The notes: generated from the sequence alone by a model not told the origin. Shown: positions 54,751 to 64,000, counted from the first letter of the stretch. The stretch is DNA of 64,000 nt from Pullulanibacillus pueri (GCF_014639255.1 NZ_BMFV01000002.1:1-64000), one strand, 5' to 3'. Translations and numbers: made by a program.

Positions 54751-55923
54751 TTAAAGGATTTCAAAAACCCCTGCTGCGCCCATCCCACCACCAATACACA
54801 TGGTGACAAGACCAAATTGAACGCCACGCCTTTTAGCTTCATAGATACAAGATAATGTTAATTTCGTGCCCGTACAGCCTAAAGGATGACCAAGAGCAAT
54901 GGCACCACCATTCACGTTGACGATGTCTTCATCGAGCTCAAGTGCTCTGATGACCTGAATGGATTGAGAGGCAAAGGCTTCGTTTAATTCCACGAGTCCG
55001 ATGTCTTTAATGGAAAGGCCCGCTTGTCGAAGAGCCTTAGGCACTGCTTCAACTGGACCGATTCCCATAATTTCTGGTGGGACTCCCGTCACTGCGAAAG
55101 AACGGAACTTTGCCAGCGGTTGTAGTCCTTCACTCTCAGCCTTTTCTCTCTCCATGACTAAAACCGCCGCCCCCCCATCGGAAGTTTGCGAAGAATTCCC
55201 AGCCGTCACTGACCCTTTGATATGAAAGGCAGGTCGAAGTTTTGCTAGTGCTTCAAGTGAAGTATCCCGTCTTACCCCTTCATCATGCTCAAAGGTGAAC
55301 GTTTTTTCTTGCCGTAGGTTATCCTCATCTATCCATGCTTGAGTGACCTCCACAGGGACGATCTCCTCGACAAATTTATTTTCATCAAGCGCTCTTGCCG
55401 CCCTTTGATGACTTCTCAAAGCAAAAGCATCTTGTTCTTCACGTGAAATCTTGTATTTGTTCGCTACTGCTTCAGCTGTGTGTCCCATGCCTATATAATA
55501 TTCTGGGGCTGTCTCTGCCAACGTTTTATTCGGCTTAATCACATGCCCTCCCATGGGAACTAAACTCATGCTTTCTACCCCACCAGCAATGATAGCTTCA
55601 GAGGCCCCGAGCATTATGCGTTCAGCAGCGTAGGCAATGGTTTGTAGACCCGATGAACAATAACGGTTGATTGTCACAGCGGGCGTTGTCTCAGGCAATC
55701 CGGCTAAAGCCCCAATCTGCCGTGCCACATTCAATCCTTGCTCCGCCTCTGGCATCGCACACCCAATAATGAGGTCATCAATAGACCCCTCATATCCTGA
55801 GCGTCTGAGCGTCTCTTTAACAGCAATGGCTCCCAAGTCATCAGGGCGAACAGTTGCTAGACTTCCTTTATTGGCCTTTCCGACCGGCGTCCTTGCCCCA
55901 GCCACGATCACAGCTTCCTTCAT
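54751..55923 (-). CDS. fadA: 3-ketoacyl-CoA thiolase
   Basis: 390 aa. Nucleophile Cys in INRYCSSGLQTIAYAAERIM, C-terminal NVNGGAIALGHPLGCTG with the His, and VTMCIGGGMGAAGVFEIL with the second Cys. Cleaves 3-ketoacyl-CoA to acetyl-CoA in beta-oxidation. AAGGGG and GAAGGAG lie just upstream of the ATG; 16 bases separate it from fadN. Confidence 0.96.
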   Translation of the reverse strand: MKEAVIVAGARTPVGKANKGSLATVRPDDLGAIAVKETLRRSGYEGSIDDLIIGCAMPEAEQGLNVARQIGALAGLPETTPAVTINRYCSSGLQTIAYAAERIMLGASEAIIAGGVESMSLVPMGGHVIKPNKTLAETAPEYYIGMGHTAEAVANKYKISREEQDAFALRSHQRAARALDENKFVEEIVPVEVTQAWIDEDNLRQEKTFTFEHDEGVRRDTSLEALAKLRPAFHIKGSVTAGNSSQTSDGGAAVLVMEREKAESEGLQPLAKFRSFAVTGVPPEIMGIGPVEAVPKALRQAGLSIKDIGLVELNEAFASQSIQVIRALELDEDIVNVNGGAIALGHPLGCTGTKLTLSCIYEAKRRGVQFGLVTMCIGGGMGAAGVFEIL

Positions 55924-55939
55924 CTCTCCTTCACCCCTT

Positions 55940-58324
55940 TTAATTGCGTAATGGTTTTCCTTTCATCAACATATGTTGCATTCTTGCCTGAGTTTTGGGT
56001 TCGCCTAACAGACTTAAAAACGCTTCACGTTCGAGATCCAACATATATTGCTCAGTAATCAATGTCCCTTGTGGTACGTTTCCTCCGGATAAAACCGTAG
56101 CCAGTTTTTTGGCAATCTTCACATCATGATCAGAAGCATAACCCGAGAGTCTCATCGCTTCAACCCCCATAATCATTGCAGCATAGCCCGCTTCTCCTGA
56201 AACTGGAAATTTCCGTGGGATAGGCGGCGTGTAGCCTTCTGAAAACATGTTAAGCACGCGTTGTTTGGCGTCATGAATGAGATGATCACCGTTAACAGAT
56301 ATCCCGTCCTGCGGTCGTAAAAAGCCCAGTTTTTTTGCCTCTTCACCAGACGTTGACACTTTGGCTGTCGCAATTAATTCGAAGACTTGATTTGTGATTT
56401 TTGTAAGGTCAACAGATACCCCTTCAGGAATACGATCCAGATATCTGAAGTAAAGCTCTTTGTTACCGCCGCCGCCAGGAATTAAACCGACGCCAAATTC
56501 GACAAATCCCATATAGGTTTCCATCGAGGCTTGAATACCACTGGCAGGAATACTGACTTCAACACCACCACCAAGAGCCATACTAAAAGGCGCAACAACC
56601 ACCGGCCGCTCAGCATATTTCAATTGCATCATTGTCTTATGAAATTGGCGGACAACCATATCGAGTTCAAAGAAGTTATCATCTTGTGCTTCCATTAACA
56701 TTAAGGCTATATTGGCACCCACGCAAAAGTTTTTCCCTTGGTTCCCAATGACAAGACCTTTGTAATTTTTTTCTACTTCTTCAATCGATTTTTGAATCAT
56801 TTGCAGGACATCTAATCCTAAAGCATTATTAGGGGAAGTGAATTCTAAACAAGCCACATCATCCCCAATATCTATCAAACTTGCCCCCGCATTTTTCATA
56901 ATGACACGGTCTTGCCTTTTTAATAATTTGAGATTGATCGTTTTTGGATGTGGCAGAATCTGAAGATATTTCCCCTCCGCATAATAAGCGAGACCACCAC
57001 TTTCTTCCTTATAAAAAGAAGTATGACCTGCAGCCAGCATCTCTTCAATCCAGTCGGGAATCGCCTCGCCCTCTTTTTTCATACGCTCAACAGACGTCTC
57101 AAGTCCAAGCGCATCCCATGTTTCAAAAGGACCTAACTCCCAACCAAACCCCCATTTCATCGCTAAATCAATGTCATAAATTCGATCGGCAATTTCCTTA
57201 TACTTCTCTGCCGCATAAAGGAACACGCGCTTGAATATCGGCCACAATATCTCTCCAGCTTGGTCACCGGAGTATGCAAGCGCTTTAATTTTTTGGCGCG
57301 TTGATTTTAATTGTTTGGCTTGTAGCATAGAGGGCGCCTGCAACTTGTTTCGAGGTTCGTATTCCAGCGTTTGATAATTTAACTGTAAAATGTCTTTTCC
57401 CTTTTTCAAATAAAAGCCTTGCTTTGCCTTACTGCCTATCCAGCCTTTTTCCACCATTGTTTGGATAAAATCAGGGATTTCGAATACAGCTTTTTCACTC
57501 TCATCTGAGACCTGCTCGCGCACGTTATTAGCAACATGAACGAAGGTGTCTAACCCAACAACATCCAGTGTTCTAAAAGTCGCACTCTTTGGTCGACCAA
57601 TTAAAGGGCCAGATACTGAGTCTATTTCTCCAATGGTAAAGCCACCTTTTATCATTTCTTCGACAGTGACTTGAAGTCCGTAAGTACCGATACGATTGGC
57701 AATAAAATTAGGTGTATCCTTACAAACAACAACACCTTTACCTAGTACATCTTCGCCAAATGTTTTCATGTATTCAACAACATCATTTTTTGTATATTCC
57801 GTTGGGATAATTTCGAGAAGCTTTAAGTAACGTGGTGGATTAAAGAAGTGGGTACCTAAAAAATGAGCTTTAAAATCATCAGAGCAATCTGCAGACATAT
57901 CATGAATAGAAATTCCTGAAGTATTTGAGCTCACAATAGTTCCCGGTTTCCTATGCGCATCCACCTTTTCAAACACTTTCTTCTTAACCTCTAGGTTCTC
58001 AACTACAACCTCAATGATCCAATCCACTTCATTTAAAGCCTCAAGATCATCTTCTAAATTGCCTACTGTAATGAGATCTATATTCTCTTTTACCGTAAGA
58101 GCAGCAGGCTTCTGCTTTGTTAAACTTTTTAAGGATTGATTAACAATACGATTTCGAACAGCTTTATCTTGGAGTGTTAAACCTTTAGCCTTTTCGGCAG
58201 CAGTGACTTCGTTAGGCACAATATCAAGTAACGTTGTGGGAATCCCGACGTTGACAAGATGAGCCGCAATAGACGAACCCATGACCCCAGAGCCAATGAC
58301 CGCTGCCTTGCGTATACGCTTCAT
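55940..58324 (-). CDS. fadN: 3-hydroxyacyl-CoA dehydrogenase / enoyl-CoA hydratase
   Basis: 794 aa fusion. N-terminal NAD-binding AAVIGSGVMGSSIAAHLVNV and 3-hydroxyacyl-CoA dehydrogenase domain (HFFNPPRYLKLLEII; GFGWELGPFETWDALGL); C-terminal crotonase domain (VIGNQGKNFCVGANIALMLM). Catalyses hydration and second oxidation. Order of domains as in B. subtilis FadN (YusL). GAGGAGG precedes the ATG. First gene of the operon, with the FadR box and promoter directly upstream. Confidence 0.96.
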   Translation of the reverse strand: MKRIRKAAVIGSGVMGSSIAAHLVNVGIPTTLLDIVPNEVTAAEKAKGLTLQDKAVRNRIVNQSLKSLTKQKPAALTVKENIDLITVGNLEDDLEALNEVDWIIEVVVENLEVKKKVFEKVDAHRKPGTIVSSNTSGISIHDMSADCSDDFKAHFLGTHFFNPPRYLKLLEIIPTEYTKNDVVEYMKTFGEDVLGKGVVVCKDTPNFIANRIGTYGLQVTVEEMIKGGFTIGEIDSVSGPLIGRPKSATFRTLDVVGLDTFVHVANNVREQVSDESEKAVFEIPDFIQTMVEKGWIGSKAKQGFYLKKGKDILQLNYQTLEYEPRNKLQAPSMLQAKQLKSTRQKIKALAYSGDQAGEILWPIFKRVFLYAAEKYKEIADRIYDIDLAMKWGFGWELGPFETWDALGLETSVERMKKEGEAIPDWIEEMLAAGHTSFYKEESGGLAYYAEGKYLQILPHPKTINLKLLKRQDRVIMKNAGASLIDIGDDVACLEFTSPNNALGLDVLQMIQKSIEEVEKNYKGLVIGNQGKNFCVGANIALMLMEAQDDNFFELDMVVRQFHKTMMQLKYAERPVVVAPFSMALGGGVEVSIPASGIQASMETYMGFVEFGVGLIPGGGGNKELYFRYLDRIPEGVSVDLTKITNQVFELIATAKVSTSGEEAKKLGFLRPQDGISVNGDHLIHDAKQRVLNMFSEGYTPPIPRKFPVSGEAGYAAMIMGVEAMRLSGYASDHDVKIAKKLATVLSGGNVPQGTLITEQYMLDLEREAFLSLLGEPKTQARMQHMLMKGKPLRN

Positions 58325-58350
58325 GCTTTAAAACCTCCTCTGGTGAAACT

Positions 58351-58368
58351 TGAATGAATACTCATTCA
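58351..58368. promoter_or_regulatory. FadR operator
   Basis: TGAATGAATACTCATTCA fits the B. subtilis FadR box TGAATGAMTANTCATTCA exactly. It lies about +5 to +22 of the fadN transcript; long-chain acyl-CoA would release FadR. Confidence 0.92.
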
Positions 58369-58379
58369 TTTCTTTTTTA

Positions 58380-58408
58380 AGTATAATATAAGTTTTTAAT
58401 GTTCGCAA
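58380..58408 (-). promoter_or_regulatory. fadNAE promoter
   Basis: TTGCGA (58408-58403) and TATACT (58385-58380), 17 bp apart, immediately upstream of the FadR operator. Confidence 0.75.
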
Positions 58409-58474
58409 TCCTTTTGCAGAATAATCTTTAGTCCAGATAAGAAAATCCGGATGAAATATGTCCTTTCCAACAAG

Positions 58475-58636
58475 TGGATTGGAGTGAAAAACGTCAGATT
58501 CGGAACACTTATACTCAGTGTCTTCCTTAGCGCCGCCGACTCACGGATGATATTTAGTACCTTCGTGTTCACACACCAAGGTTGTCGCTAAAAGCCTTAG
58601 TTGTGCTGTGCATAAAAGGTTTTCCACAAAAGGTTG
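58475..58636 (+). repeat. Truncated mosaic core plus second dispersed repeat
   Basis: AAGTGGATTGGAGTGAAAAA, TTCGGAACACTTATACTCAG, GCGCCGCCGACTCACGGATG repeat the hairpin core of copies 3-5, without left or right modules. It then passes into CGTGTTCACACACCAAGG and AAAGGTTTTCCACAAAAGG, shared with 20.68-20.75 kb. 58637-58770 shows nothing else I can support. Confidence 0.55.
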
Positions 58637-58791
58637 CCCTTTGTCGTTTTAATTAACTTAAGGCTTCAACCCTCTCCATATCAGTATTATGCTCTTAATG
58701 GACTAATATTCCTTGCATACTTTCCTTCTCTCAGCTCACATTAACTATTGAAGCGATTTTTGCTTTTCACCAACAAAGGGGGAACATTGAG

Positions 58792-59085
58792 ATGAACCAG
58801 CAGCAGCAAGCACAAGGCCAGCAGGCTTACATGCCACAACCGCCAGCGATCATTTCTACTAAGGATCACTTATATCTTGAAGACATGTTATCTTGGAATT
58901 TAAATGCCATTAAAAAGGCTCACTTTTTTGCACAAAATGTCCAAGATCCTGATATTCAACGCGCCATTACCCAAATGGCTCAAATGCACCAACGGCATTA
59001 TCAAACGTTGCTCAATCATATTCAACAGCATTTGCAAACCACCCAGCAACCGGCGCAAACGAATCAAATGGGAGGCATGCAATAA
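58792..59085 (+). CDS. Spore coat protein of CotF family (YusN-like), first of pair
   Basis: 97 aa. Gln/Pro-rich N-terminus, then a helical hairpin with DHLYLEDMLSWNLNAIKKAH and QDPDIQRAITQMAQMHQRHY, as in CotF-type coat proteins; Met/Gln-rich end. Position after the fad operon fits yusN. AAGGGGG lies upstream of the ATG. Its stop overlaps the next start (TAATG). Confidence 0.75.
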   Translation: MNQQQQAQGQQAYMPQPPAIISTKDHLYLEDMLSWNLNAIKKAHFFAQNVQDPDIQRAITQMAQMHQRHYQTLLNHIQQHLQTTQQPAQTNQMGGMQ

Positions 59086-59417
59086 TGGCATCTAAAATTC
59101 AAAATCCAAGTACAAGCGTACCGAAAACGCCTCAGATGAATGACCGCGACTTTATCAATGATTGTCTTATGACAGAGAAGTATTTAACCACGTCTTATGC
59201 CGTTGCTCTCCACGAGATGAGCCATCAGGCCTTGTATCAGGATTTATCGACCATATTTCAGGAAACTGAAAAATGCCAACGTGACATGTATAACCTTATG
59301 TTCCAAAAAGGTTGGTATGGCATTGAGGGTGAAGATGTTCAAAAGCTTCAACAGAGTTATCAAAAATTCTCTCAATATGCTAACAATCAATTCCCAAATC
59401 AAGGGGCGATTCAATAA
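59085..59417 (+). CDS. CotF family spore coat protein, second of pair
   Basis: 110 aa. NDRDFINDCLMTEKYLTTSY, LSTIFQETEKCQRDMYNLMF and GWYGIEGEDVQKLQQSYQKF are the usual CotF domain features (four-helix, ferritin-like). Coupled to the previous gene by a one-base overlap; GGGAGG nine bases upstream. The two may form a heteromeric coat component. Confidence 0.82.
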   Translation: MASKIQNPSTSVPKTPQMNDRDFINDCLMTEKYLTTSYAVALHEMSHQALYQDLSTIFQETEKCQRDMYNLMFQKGWYGIEGEDVQKLQQSYQKFSQYANNQFPNQGAIQ

Positions 59418-59431
59418 CAGTACGAGACATA

Positions 59432-59467
59432 AAACGTGTGGAAGGTTAGGCTTCCATGCGTTTTTTT
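59432..59467 (+). terminator. Terminator after the CotF pair
   Basis: AAACGTGTGGAAG/CTTCCATGCGTTT 13-bp stem (two G-T), then TTTTTTT. A second small hairpin CTTGGC/GCCAAG plus TTTT follows near 59530-59550. Confidence 0.88.
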
Positions 59468-59670
59468 AAACGACAAAAGTATAACTTAATGGAGGACTTT
59501 ATAAGGGCAACTTTGGCTTATCGCATTAAGCTTGGCGTTAGCCAAGTTTTCCCACGACTTCCTTAGCCATTTAGCAGGTATTGTTCCTTCGAGTATCGAA
59601 ATATAGAAAGGAAAGGGTTTTATCCTATCCCTTGTACATATTCAATTTTTTTTGCAGGAGGAAGATAAAA

Positions 59671-61656
59671 GTGGGAGATCAAAGACTTATCACACCCAAT
59701 GATTTAACGCAATTACAATTTGTAAGTACACCTTCGCTTGCCCCTAATGGTGAACATGTTGTTTATACATTAACGCAAACGAATACAGACCTTAATGGTT
59801 ATGAATCAGCCCTCTGGCATATCCAGCCAAACGAGCGTCCTACACCATTGACTACTTACCATACTGATGGAAAACTGATAAAAGAACACTCCCCTATTTG
59901 GAACCATGATGGAAAATGGATCTATTTTCTCTCTAACCGTACTGAAAAACAACAAGTTTGGTGTATACCGATGTCAGGTGGAGAAGCACAACAAATGACC
60001 GCATTTGATGAAGGCGTGAATGGTTTTGTCCTTTCGCCAAAGGGGAAGCAATTGGTCTGTGAGATCAGTGTTTCAGAAAAGGACGCTATTGAAGAGACTA
60101 ACGAGGACGTCGTGGTCATCGATCGTCTCAGATATATGGCGAATGGAAGTGGTTTTATAAAAACCTACACTCACCTCGTGCTTTTTGATTTAGAAACACA
60201 GGAAACAACGGCCTTAACTTCGGGACAATACAACGCCAAATCCCCTTGCTTTACGCCACGTGGAGATGCAATCATTTTCCTAAAATCACGAGAAGCCCCT
60301 GAATTACAGGGCTATTTTAATGATATTTATCAATTGAACCTAATGACAAATGAAGAAGTCTTACTCTATAAAGGAAAAGGCTCTGTTTATGATCCCAGCG
60401 TATCACCCGATGGCAAATGGCTAGCCTTTTGTGGGCATGAGGGCGGCGAAATCAGTCCTGATAATACCGGGCTTTGGGTCTTACCTTTAGACACCCCAAC
60501 TGCCTCTCCCCTGCAACTGACGCGTCATTGGGATCGGCCTGTAGGAAATTATGTCGGTGCCGATGCTAGCTTTGATGATGGCTATGAATATAAGTGGAAT
60601 GATGACAGTCAAGCGCTCACCTTTATAACAACAGTTGGCGGAAATTGTTTTTTAAAGCAGGTCAACTTAAAAGGTGAGGTCAGTGATGTCTTATCACCAG
60701 AAAATAGTGTGATCACTTCCTTCGATCAGAACAAGGAGAGGATCACTTTTGTCAAAGCGACACCCTTGTCTCCTGGCGACATCTACTTGTTTTCAGAAGA
60801 AAAAACAACCCCATTAACTGATCATAATCAGAAACTTCTCGAATCCCTTTTACTTGCTCAGCCTGAACATTTTTCCTATACAGGGGCAGAGGGTTGGGAA
60901 ATTGAAGGTTGGATTCTGCTCCCTCCTCACAGTCCAAAGACCAAAGCGAGTATTCCTGTTGTGCTTCAAATTCATGGAGGGCCACACACGGCATACGGCA
61001 ATGCTTTTCATCATGAATTTCAATGTATTGCAGCTGAGGGCTATGCTGTCGTCTATACCAATCCCCGAGGTAGCCAAGGTTATGGAAGAGCTTTTACCGC
61101 TGCGTGCATCGGAGACTGGGGTAAAAAGGATCAAGAGGATATTCTCCTAGGTCTTGACTACGCCTTAAAGCATTATCAACAGCTTGATCCAGAACGTCAA
61201 TATGTCACAGGAGGAAGCTATGGTGGCTTCATGACAAATACCATTATTACGTGTACGAACCGTTTTAAAGCGGCAGTGACTCAGCGCTGTATTAGTAATA
61301 TGTACAGCTTCTTCGGCACAAGTGATATCGGGTATTTTTTTGCAAAAGGACAATTGGGCGAGGCAGATCTTTGGAAAGATGAGGATGCAGTTTTAGAGGT
61401 TTCACCTATTCGCCATGCTCGAAATGTAACAACGCCAACATGTATTATTCATAGTGAAGAGGATTTAAGGTGTCCGATCGAGCAAGCCGAGCAATGGTAT
61501 GTTGCACTCCGTCGCTTGGGTGTCGATACCCGCTTTGTCCGGTTTAAAGGAGAAAATCATGAACTGTCTCGATCTGGAAAACCTAAAAATCGTTTAACCC
61601 GATTAAGTGAAATCATCGATTGGTTTAACCGTTACAATTCAAAAAAGAATAAATAA
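59671..61656 (+). CDS. yuxL: S9 family prolyl-oligopeptidase-like peptidase YuxL
   Basis: 661 aa, close to the 657 aa of B. subtilis YuxL. Residues 1-400 form a WD40-like propeller (SPIWNHDGKWIYFLSNRTEK, PSVSPDGKWLAFCGHEGG); the C-terminal alpha/beta hydrolase has the Ser in TGGSYGGFMTNTII, Asp in HSEEDLRCPIEQAEQ and His in FKGENHELSRSGK. Cytoplasmic acylaminoacyl-peptidase-like enzyme. The start is GTG 59671 after GGAGGAA; the longer frame from 59581 lacks this fit. Separated from its hom-thr neighbours of B. subtilis. Confidence 0.92.
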   Translation: MGDQRLITPNDLTQLQFVSTPSLAPNGEHVVYTLTQTNTDLNGYESALWHIQPNERPTPLTTYHTDGKLIKEHSPIWNHDGKWIYFLSNRTEKQQVWCIPMSGGEAQQMTAFDEGVNGFVLSPKGKQLVCEISVSEKDAIEETNEDVVVIDRLRYMANGSGFIKTYTHLVLFDLETQETTALTSGQYNAKSPCFTPRGDAIIFLKSREAPELQGYFNDIYQLNLMTNEEVLLYKGKGSVYDPSVSPDGKWLAFCGHEGGEISPDNTGLWVLPLDTPTASPLQLTRHWDRPVGNYVGADASFDDGYEYKWNDDSQALTFITTVGGNCFLKQVNLKGEVSDVLSPENSVITSFDQNKERITFVKATPLSPGDIYLFSEEKTTPLTDHNQKLLESLLLAQPEHFSYTGAEGWEIEGWILLPPHSPKTKASIPVVLQIHGGPHTAYGNAFHHEFQCIAAEGYAVVYTNPRGSQGYGRAFTAACIGDWGKKDQEDILLGLDYALKHYQQLDPERQYVTGGSYGGFMTNTIITCTNRFKAAVTQRCISNMYSFFGTSDIGYFFAKGQLGEADLWKDEDAVLEVSPIRHARNVTTPTCIIHSEEDLRCPIEQAEQWYVALRRLGVDTRFVRFKGENHELSRSGKPKNRLTRLSEIIDWFNRYNSKKNK

Positions 61657-61667
61657 TATAGTAGTCA

Positions 61668-61808
61668 TTAAGAAAAACCGGGCGAAAAGCATGCCCAATC
61701 CTCATTCAGTTGGCATTAAAATGTTTTTTACCAAAATGCTTCTTCAGTATTAAGTGGCTTGGAGCGGAAATCCGCACCGTCCTGATGACCAGAAATTTTA
61801 TACTTTCT
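61668..61808 (+). repeat. Mosaic intergenic element, copy 6 (shortest)
   Basis: About 140 bp: left module TTAAGAAAAACCGGGCGAAA, TCCTCATTCAGTTGGCATTA; short GGCTTGGAGCGGAAATCCGC; right module CTGATGACCAGAAATTTTAT then ACTTTC. It keeps both ends with no large core, so it helps define the boundaries. Confidence 0.65.
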
Positions 61809-61817
61809 TATTTTTTA

Positions 61818-61862
61818 AAAAGGAAGACAGGCATCACGTAAAGTGACCTCTCTTCCTTTCTT
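61818..61862. terminator. Terminator between yuxL and the YhgE-like gene
   Basis: AAGGAAGACAGG/CCTCTCTTCCTT stem with small inner helix, T-rich exits on both strands. Confidence 0.75.
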
Positions 61863-61866
61863 TATG

Positions 61867-64000
61867 TTAGGCTGAAATGCTCGCGTCATCCGTTCTATCT
61901 CGTTTTACTTGTCGTTTATGCCTTAAGGTTAGCGTCACCACTGTTCCTGCTAAGAGAAAGACACCAAAGCAAGCCAGAACGAACGCATGATGCCACAATA
62001 ACCCTTGCTGTCCACCAGCGACAATATTGCGGAAGCCCGCTATACTATAGTTCATTGGCAGCCAATGATGAAAATCATAAAGGGCTGATGGCAATAATTC
62101 AATCGGATAGGTTCCGCCTGTTGTCGTAAGCTGCAATACAAGGATCAAAATGACTAAGAAACGCCCCGGCTCACCTAATAAGGTTGTGAAAAATTGAATA
62201 ATCGTCATGAATACTAAGCTGGTTAACACACTAAAGGCAATAAATACACCGGGATCTGAGACCCGTAAGCCAATGGCAAAAAAGATAATTGCATCAGCTA
62301 TCAGCGCTTGAACAATGCCGACAACGCCGATAAACATATATTTTCCAAGTGCCCATGACACACCATTTTTAGGACGTATAGCAGGAGTAACGACATCATA
62401 AATCACCGTGAGGAGTAATGCCCCCACAAATAAACCAAGCGATAAAAAGTAAGGAGTAAATCCTACACCATATTTATCAACACCGCCTGATGATTTCTCC
62501 GCCTTTAAAGGCTCTGAAAACATGTTTGCATTCTGATCTCCTAGATTCGCGTTGTCTGTTTGTTTAGCAGCATCACCAAGATTATCTGCTAATTCTCCAG
62601 AGCCCTTGTGGATCGTCTTCATGCCTTTGGATAAATCTGAGGCTCCGTCCGTTAACTGATTTTGACCACTGTTCAACGTAGTGAGTCCTGCCTGGAGTTT
62701 TTCCATGTTTTTATTGAGTGATTGACTGCCCTTTACTAATTGCTCCTGAGCACTGTTTAATTGCCCCATACTTGCAACTAATGTTCCCCACTGTTGATTT
62801 AACTGCTGAGAACCCTCAGCAAGCTGCTCTGCGCCATCAGCTAACTGTGTGGTAGCATTAGGAAGTTTATTGATATTTTGTTGTAGAACCGTTAAACCAC
62901 TAGAAAGCTGTTGGAGATTAGCATTGAGTTCATTAAATCCATCTAACAGCTGTTTTTGTCCATCGGTGAGTTGTTGAATCGCATCTGGAAACTTACTGAG
63001 GCTAGCGAGCAATGTCGCTGGATTGGCTTCACTGTTGCTGCCGCTATTTAGTTGCTTGATGCCCTCTAGGATTCCATCTAACTCTTTTTGTTGTTCAGGC
63101 GTTAAATCCTGCTTATTTTTAGTGCTAAAATCTTCTATGGTGCTAAAAATTTTCTGAGAACCTGTGATATAGCGATTCATGTTATCTAATTGTGTTTGAA
63201 TATCTTTTAACGGCAGAGTGGCCTGATTAAGCGCTGCAAGATTTTTGTACTCCGCCTGCATTCCTTTTGAAAGTTCGTCAAGACCGTCGGCAAGCTTCTG
63301 CCCCTTTAATTGACCAATCATTGTTTGATTACCCTTGACGAGCTGTTGAATGCCGTTATTCAATGCTTGGGTCTTTCCAGCAAGTGTCTGCGTGCCCTCA
63401 GCGAGTGCATTCACCTTCGATGTATTATTTTTAGTTGTCTCATAAAGCTTCTGTGTCCCAGATTCTGATTGGACTAAGCCATTTTCTAAATCACTGGAAC
63501 CCGAGGCGAGCTGTGCTGCCCCGTCCTCAAGTTGAATGCCAGCATCATTTAATTCAGTCAAATGACTTTTTAAAGTGTTTAAACCCTCTAATTCTTCTTG
63601 GGTGCCACTAGAAAGTTTACCCGCACCCTTACTTGCCGTTTTCAACCCTGCAGCTAATTGATCAATTTCGGAAAACATATTGTCTGTATACGTTTTTGTT
63701 AATTGATGGTTCAGTTTTTCTTTGATCTCTTTTGCACCGTTATCTGTAATCTGTGAAGCAATGTAGTTATAGCCACTATTTAAGCGATATTCAAATTTAG
63801 GCTGAACCGTTTTATGATCAAGAACCGTCGTAGCATCCTTTGAAAAATCCTTTGGGATGGTGATCGTCATATAATACTGATTATCCTTCATCTCTTGATC
63901 GGCCTTTTTTTGACTGACAAAATGCCAGTCAAAACTGTCATTCTTTTTGAGTTCTTTAACGAGATCATTCCCGATATTTACTTCTTTTCCAGCGAGTGTT
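61867..64000 (-). CDS. YhgE/Pip family membrane protein (partial, 5' end outside the window)
   Basis: At least 710 aa; the frame is open through the right edge, beginning in-window with TLAGKEVNIGNDLVKELKKN. Long extracellular helical region with repeated LAEGAQQLAxGS-like units (GAAQLASGSSDLENGL, GAEQLAEGSQQLNQQW, GASDLSKGMKTIHKGS), then four or five C-terminal membrane helices ending VKRDRTDDASISA. Typical of YhgE/Pip and EsaA-like proteins, which act as membrane components of type VII secretion or phage-receptor proteins, with an ABC-2-type membrane part. The ATG at 63891 is internal: the reading frame continues upstream in good family sequence. Confidence 0.88.
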   Translation of the reverse strand, partial: TLAGKEVNIGNDLVKELKKNDSFDWHFVSQKKADQEMKDNQYYMTITIPKDFSKDATTVLDHKTVQPKFEYRLNSGYNYIASQITDNGAKEIKEKLNHQLTKTYTDNMFSEIDQLAAGLKTASKGAGKLSSGTQEELEGLNTLKSHLTELNDAGIQLEDGAAQLASGSSDLENGLVQSESGTQKLYETTKNNTSKVNALAEGTQTLAGKTQALNNGIQQLVKGNQTMIGQLKGQKLADGLDELSKGMQAEYKNLAALNQATLPLKDIQTQLDNMNRYITGSQKIFSTIEDFSTKNKQDLTPEQQKELDGILEGIKQLNSGSNSEANPATLLASLSKFPDAIQQLTDGQKQLLDGFNELNANLQQLSSGLTVLQQNINKLPNATTQLADGAEQLAEGSQQLNQQWGTLVASMGQLNSAQEQLVKGSQSLNKNMEKLQAGLTTLNSGQNQLTDGASDLSKGMKTIHKGSGELADNLGDAAKQTDNANLGDQNANMFSEPLKAEKSSGGVDKYGVGFTPYFLSLGLFVGALLLTVIYDVVTPAIRPKNGVSWALGKYMFIGVVGIVQALIADAIIFFAIGLRVSDPGVFIAFSVLTSLVFMTIIQFFTTLLGEPGRFLVILILVLQLTTTGGTYPIELLPSALYDFHHWLPMNYSIAGFRNIVAGGQQGLLWHHAFVLACFGVFLLAGTVVTLTLRHKRQVKRDRTDDASISA

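Overview
The window reads as chromosome of an endospore-forming member of the Bacillales, moderately AT-rich. Most of it follows the gene order known from the yug-yui-yum-yut-yun-suf-yus arc of Bacillus subtilis: pgi, yugJ, yuzA, yugI; yuiB, yuiA, yumB; yutM, dapF, yuzB, yuzD, yutI; yutH, yutG, yutF, yutE, yutD, yutC, yunA, yunB, yunC; sufCDSUB; yusD-like; yusE, gcvH, yusI; fadN-fadA-fadE; yuxL. Spore genes (sspL, yutH, yutC, yunB, a CotD protein, two CotF-type coat proteins, a SplA-like protein) support this. I do not assign a genus.

Layout. 0-12.4 kb is the most variable part: two GNAT acetyltransferases, sspL, an AEC and an MFS transporter, glpP-glpD with an antitermination leader, a protein resembling a lone plasmid-initiator winged helix, a YqcI/YcgG protein, tRNA-Ala(GGC), a REP-like repeat, a wrecked ISL3 transposase, and a Fur-box-controlled heme monooxygenase. 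12.4-20.5 kb carries central metabolism (fumC, pgi, an iron alcohol dehydrogenase, asnB). 20.8-21.6 kb has two divergent XRE regulators with operator-like palindromes between them. 22-28.6 kb carries yuiB/yuiA, a type II NADH dehydrogenase with a Rex-like site, Fe-S carrier genes and dapF. 28.6-38.3 kb is the yut/yun spore and cell-envelope block plus splA-like, Nudix and cotD genes. 38.6-43.9 kb is the complete SUF Fe-S assembly operon. 44.7-47.7 kb is metY-hom behind two tandem SAM-I riboswitches. 48.2-50.0 kb is sigI-rsgI. 51.5-58.4 kb has gcvH, yusI and the FadR-controlled beta-oxidation operon. 58.8-64 kb has coat genes, the S9 peptidase yuxL and a YhgE-type membrane protein that runs off the right edge.

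The genes form coherent modules. The SUF operon and yutM/yutI build and carry Fe-S clusters. GlpP should allow read-through of the terminator before glpD when glycerol-3-phosphate is present. FadR should repress fadNAE until acyl-CoA appears. metY plus an ACT-less homoserine dehydrogenase look like a methionine branch switched off by SAM at the RNA level.

The most unusual non-genic signal is a family of mosaic intergenic elements of about 140-670 bp. They share a left module (a GGGC/GCCC hairpin, then a CCTTATTAAA-like stretch) and a right module (CTGATGACCA, then AAATTTTATAC), with interchangeable hairpin-rich cores. Full or partial copies lie near 0.8, 8.2, 17.8, 22.8, 27.6, 50.8, 58.5 and 61.7 kb. 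Many listed starts are shorter than the longest ORF because the Shine-Dalgarno sequence lies inside the longer ORF.
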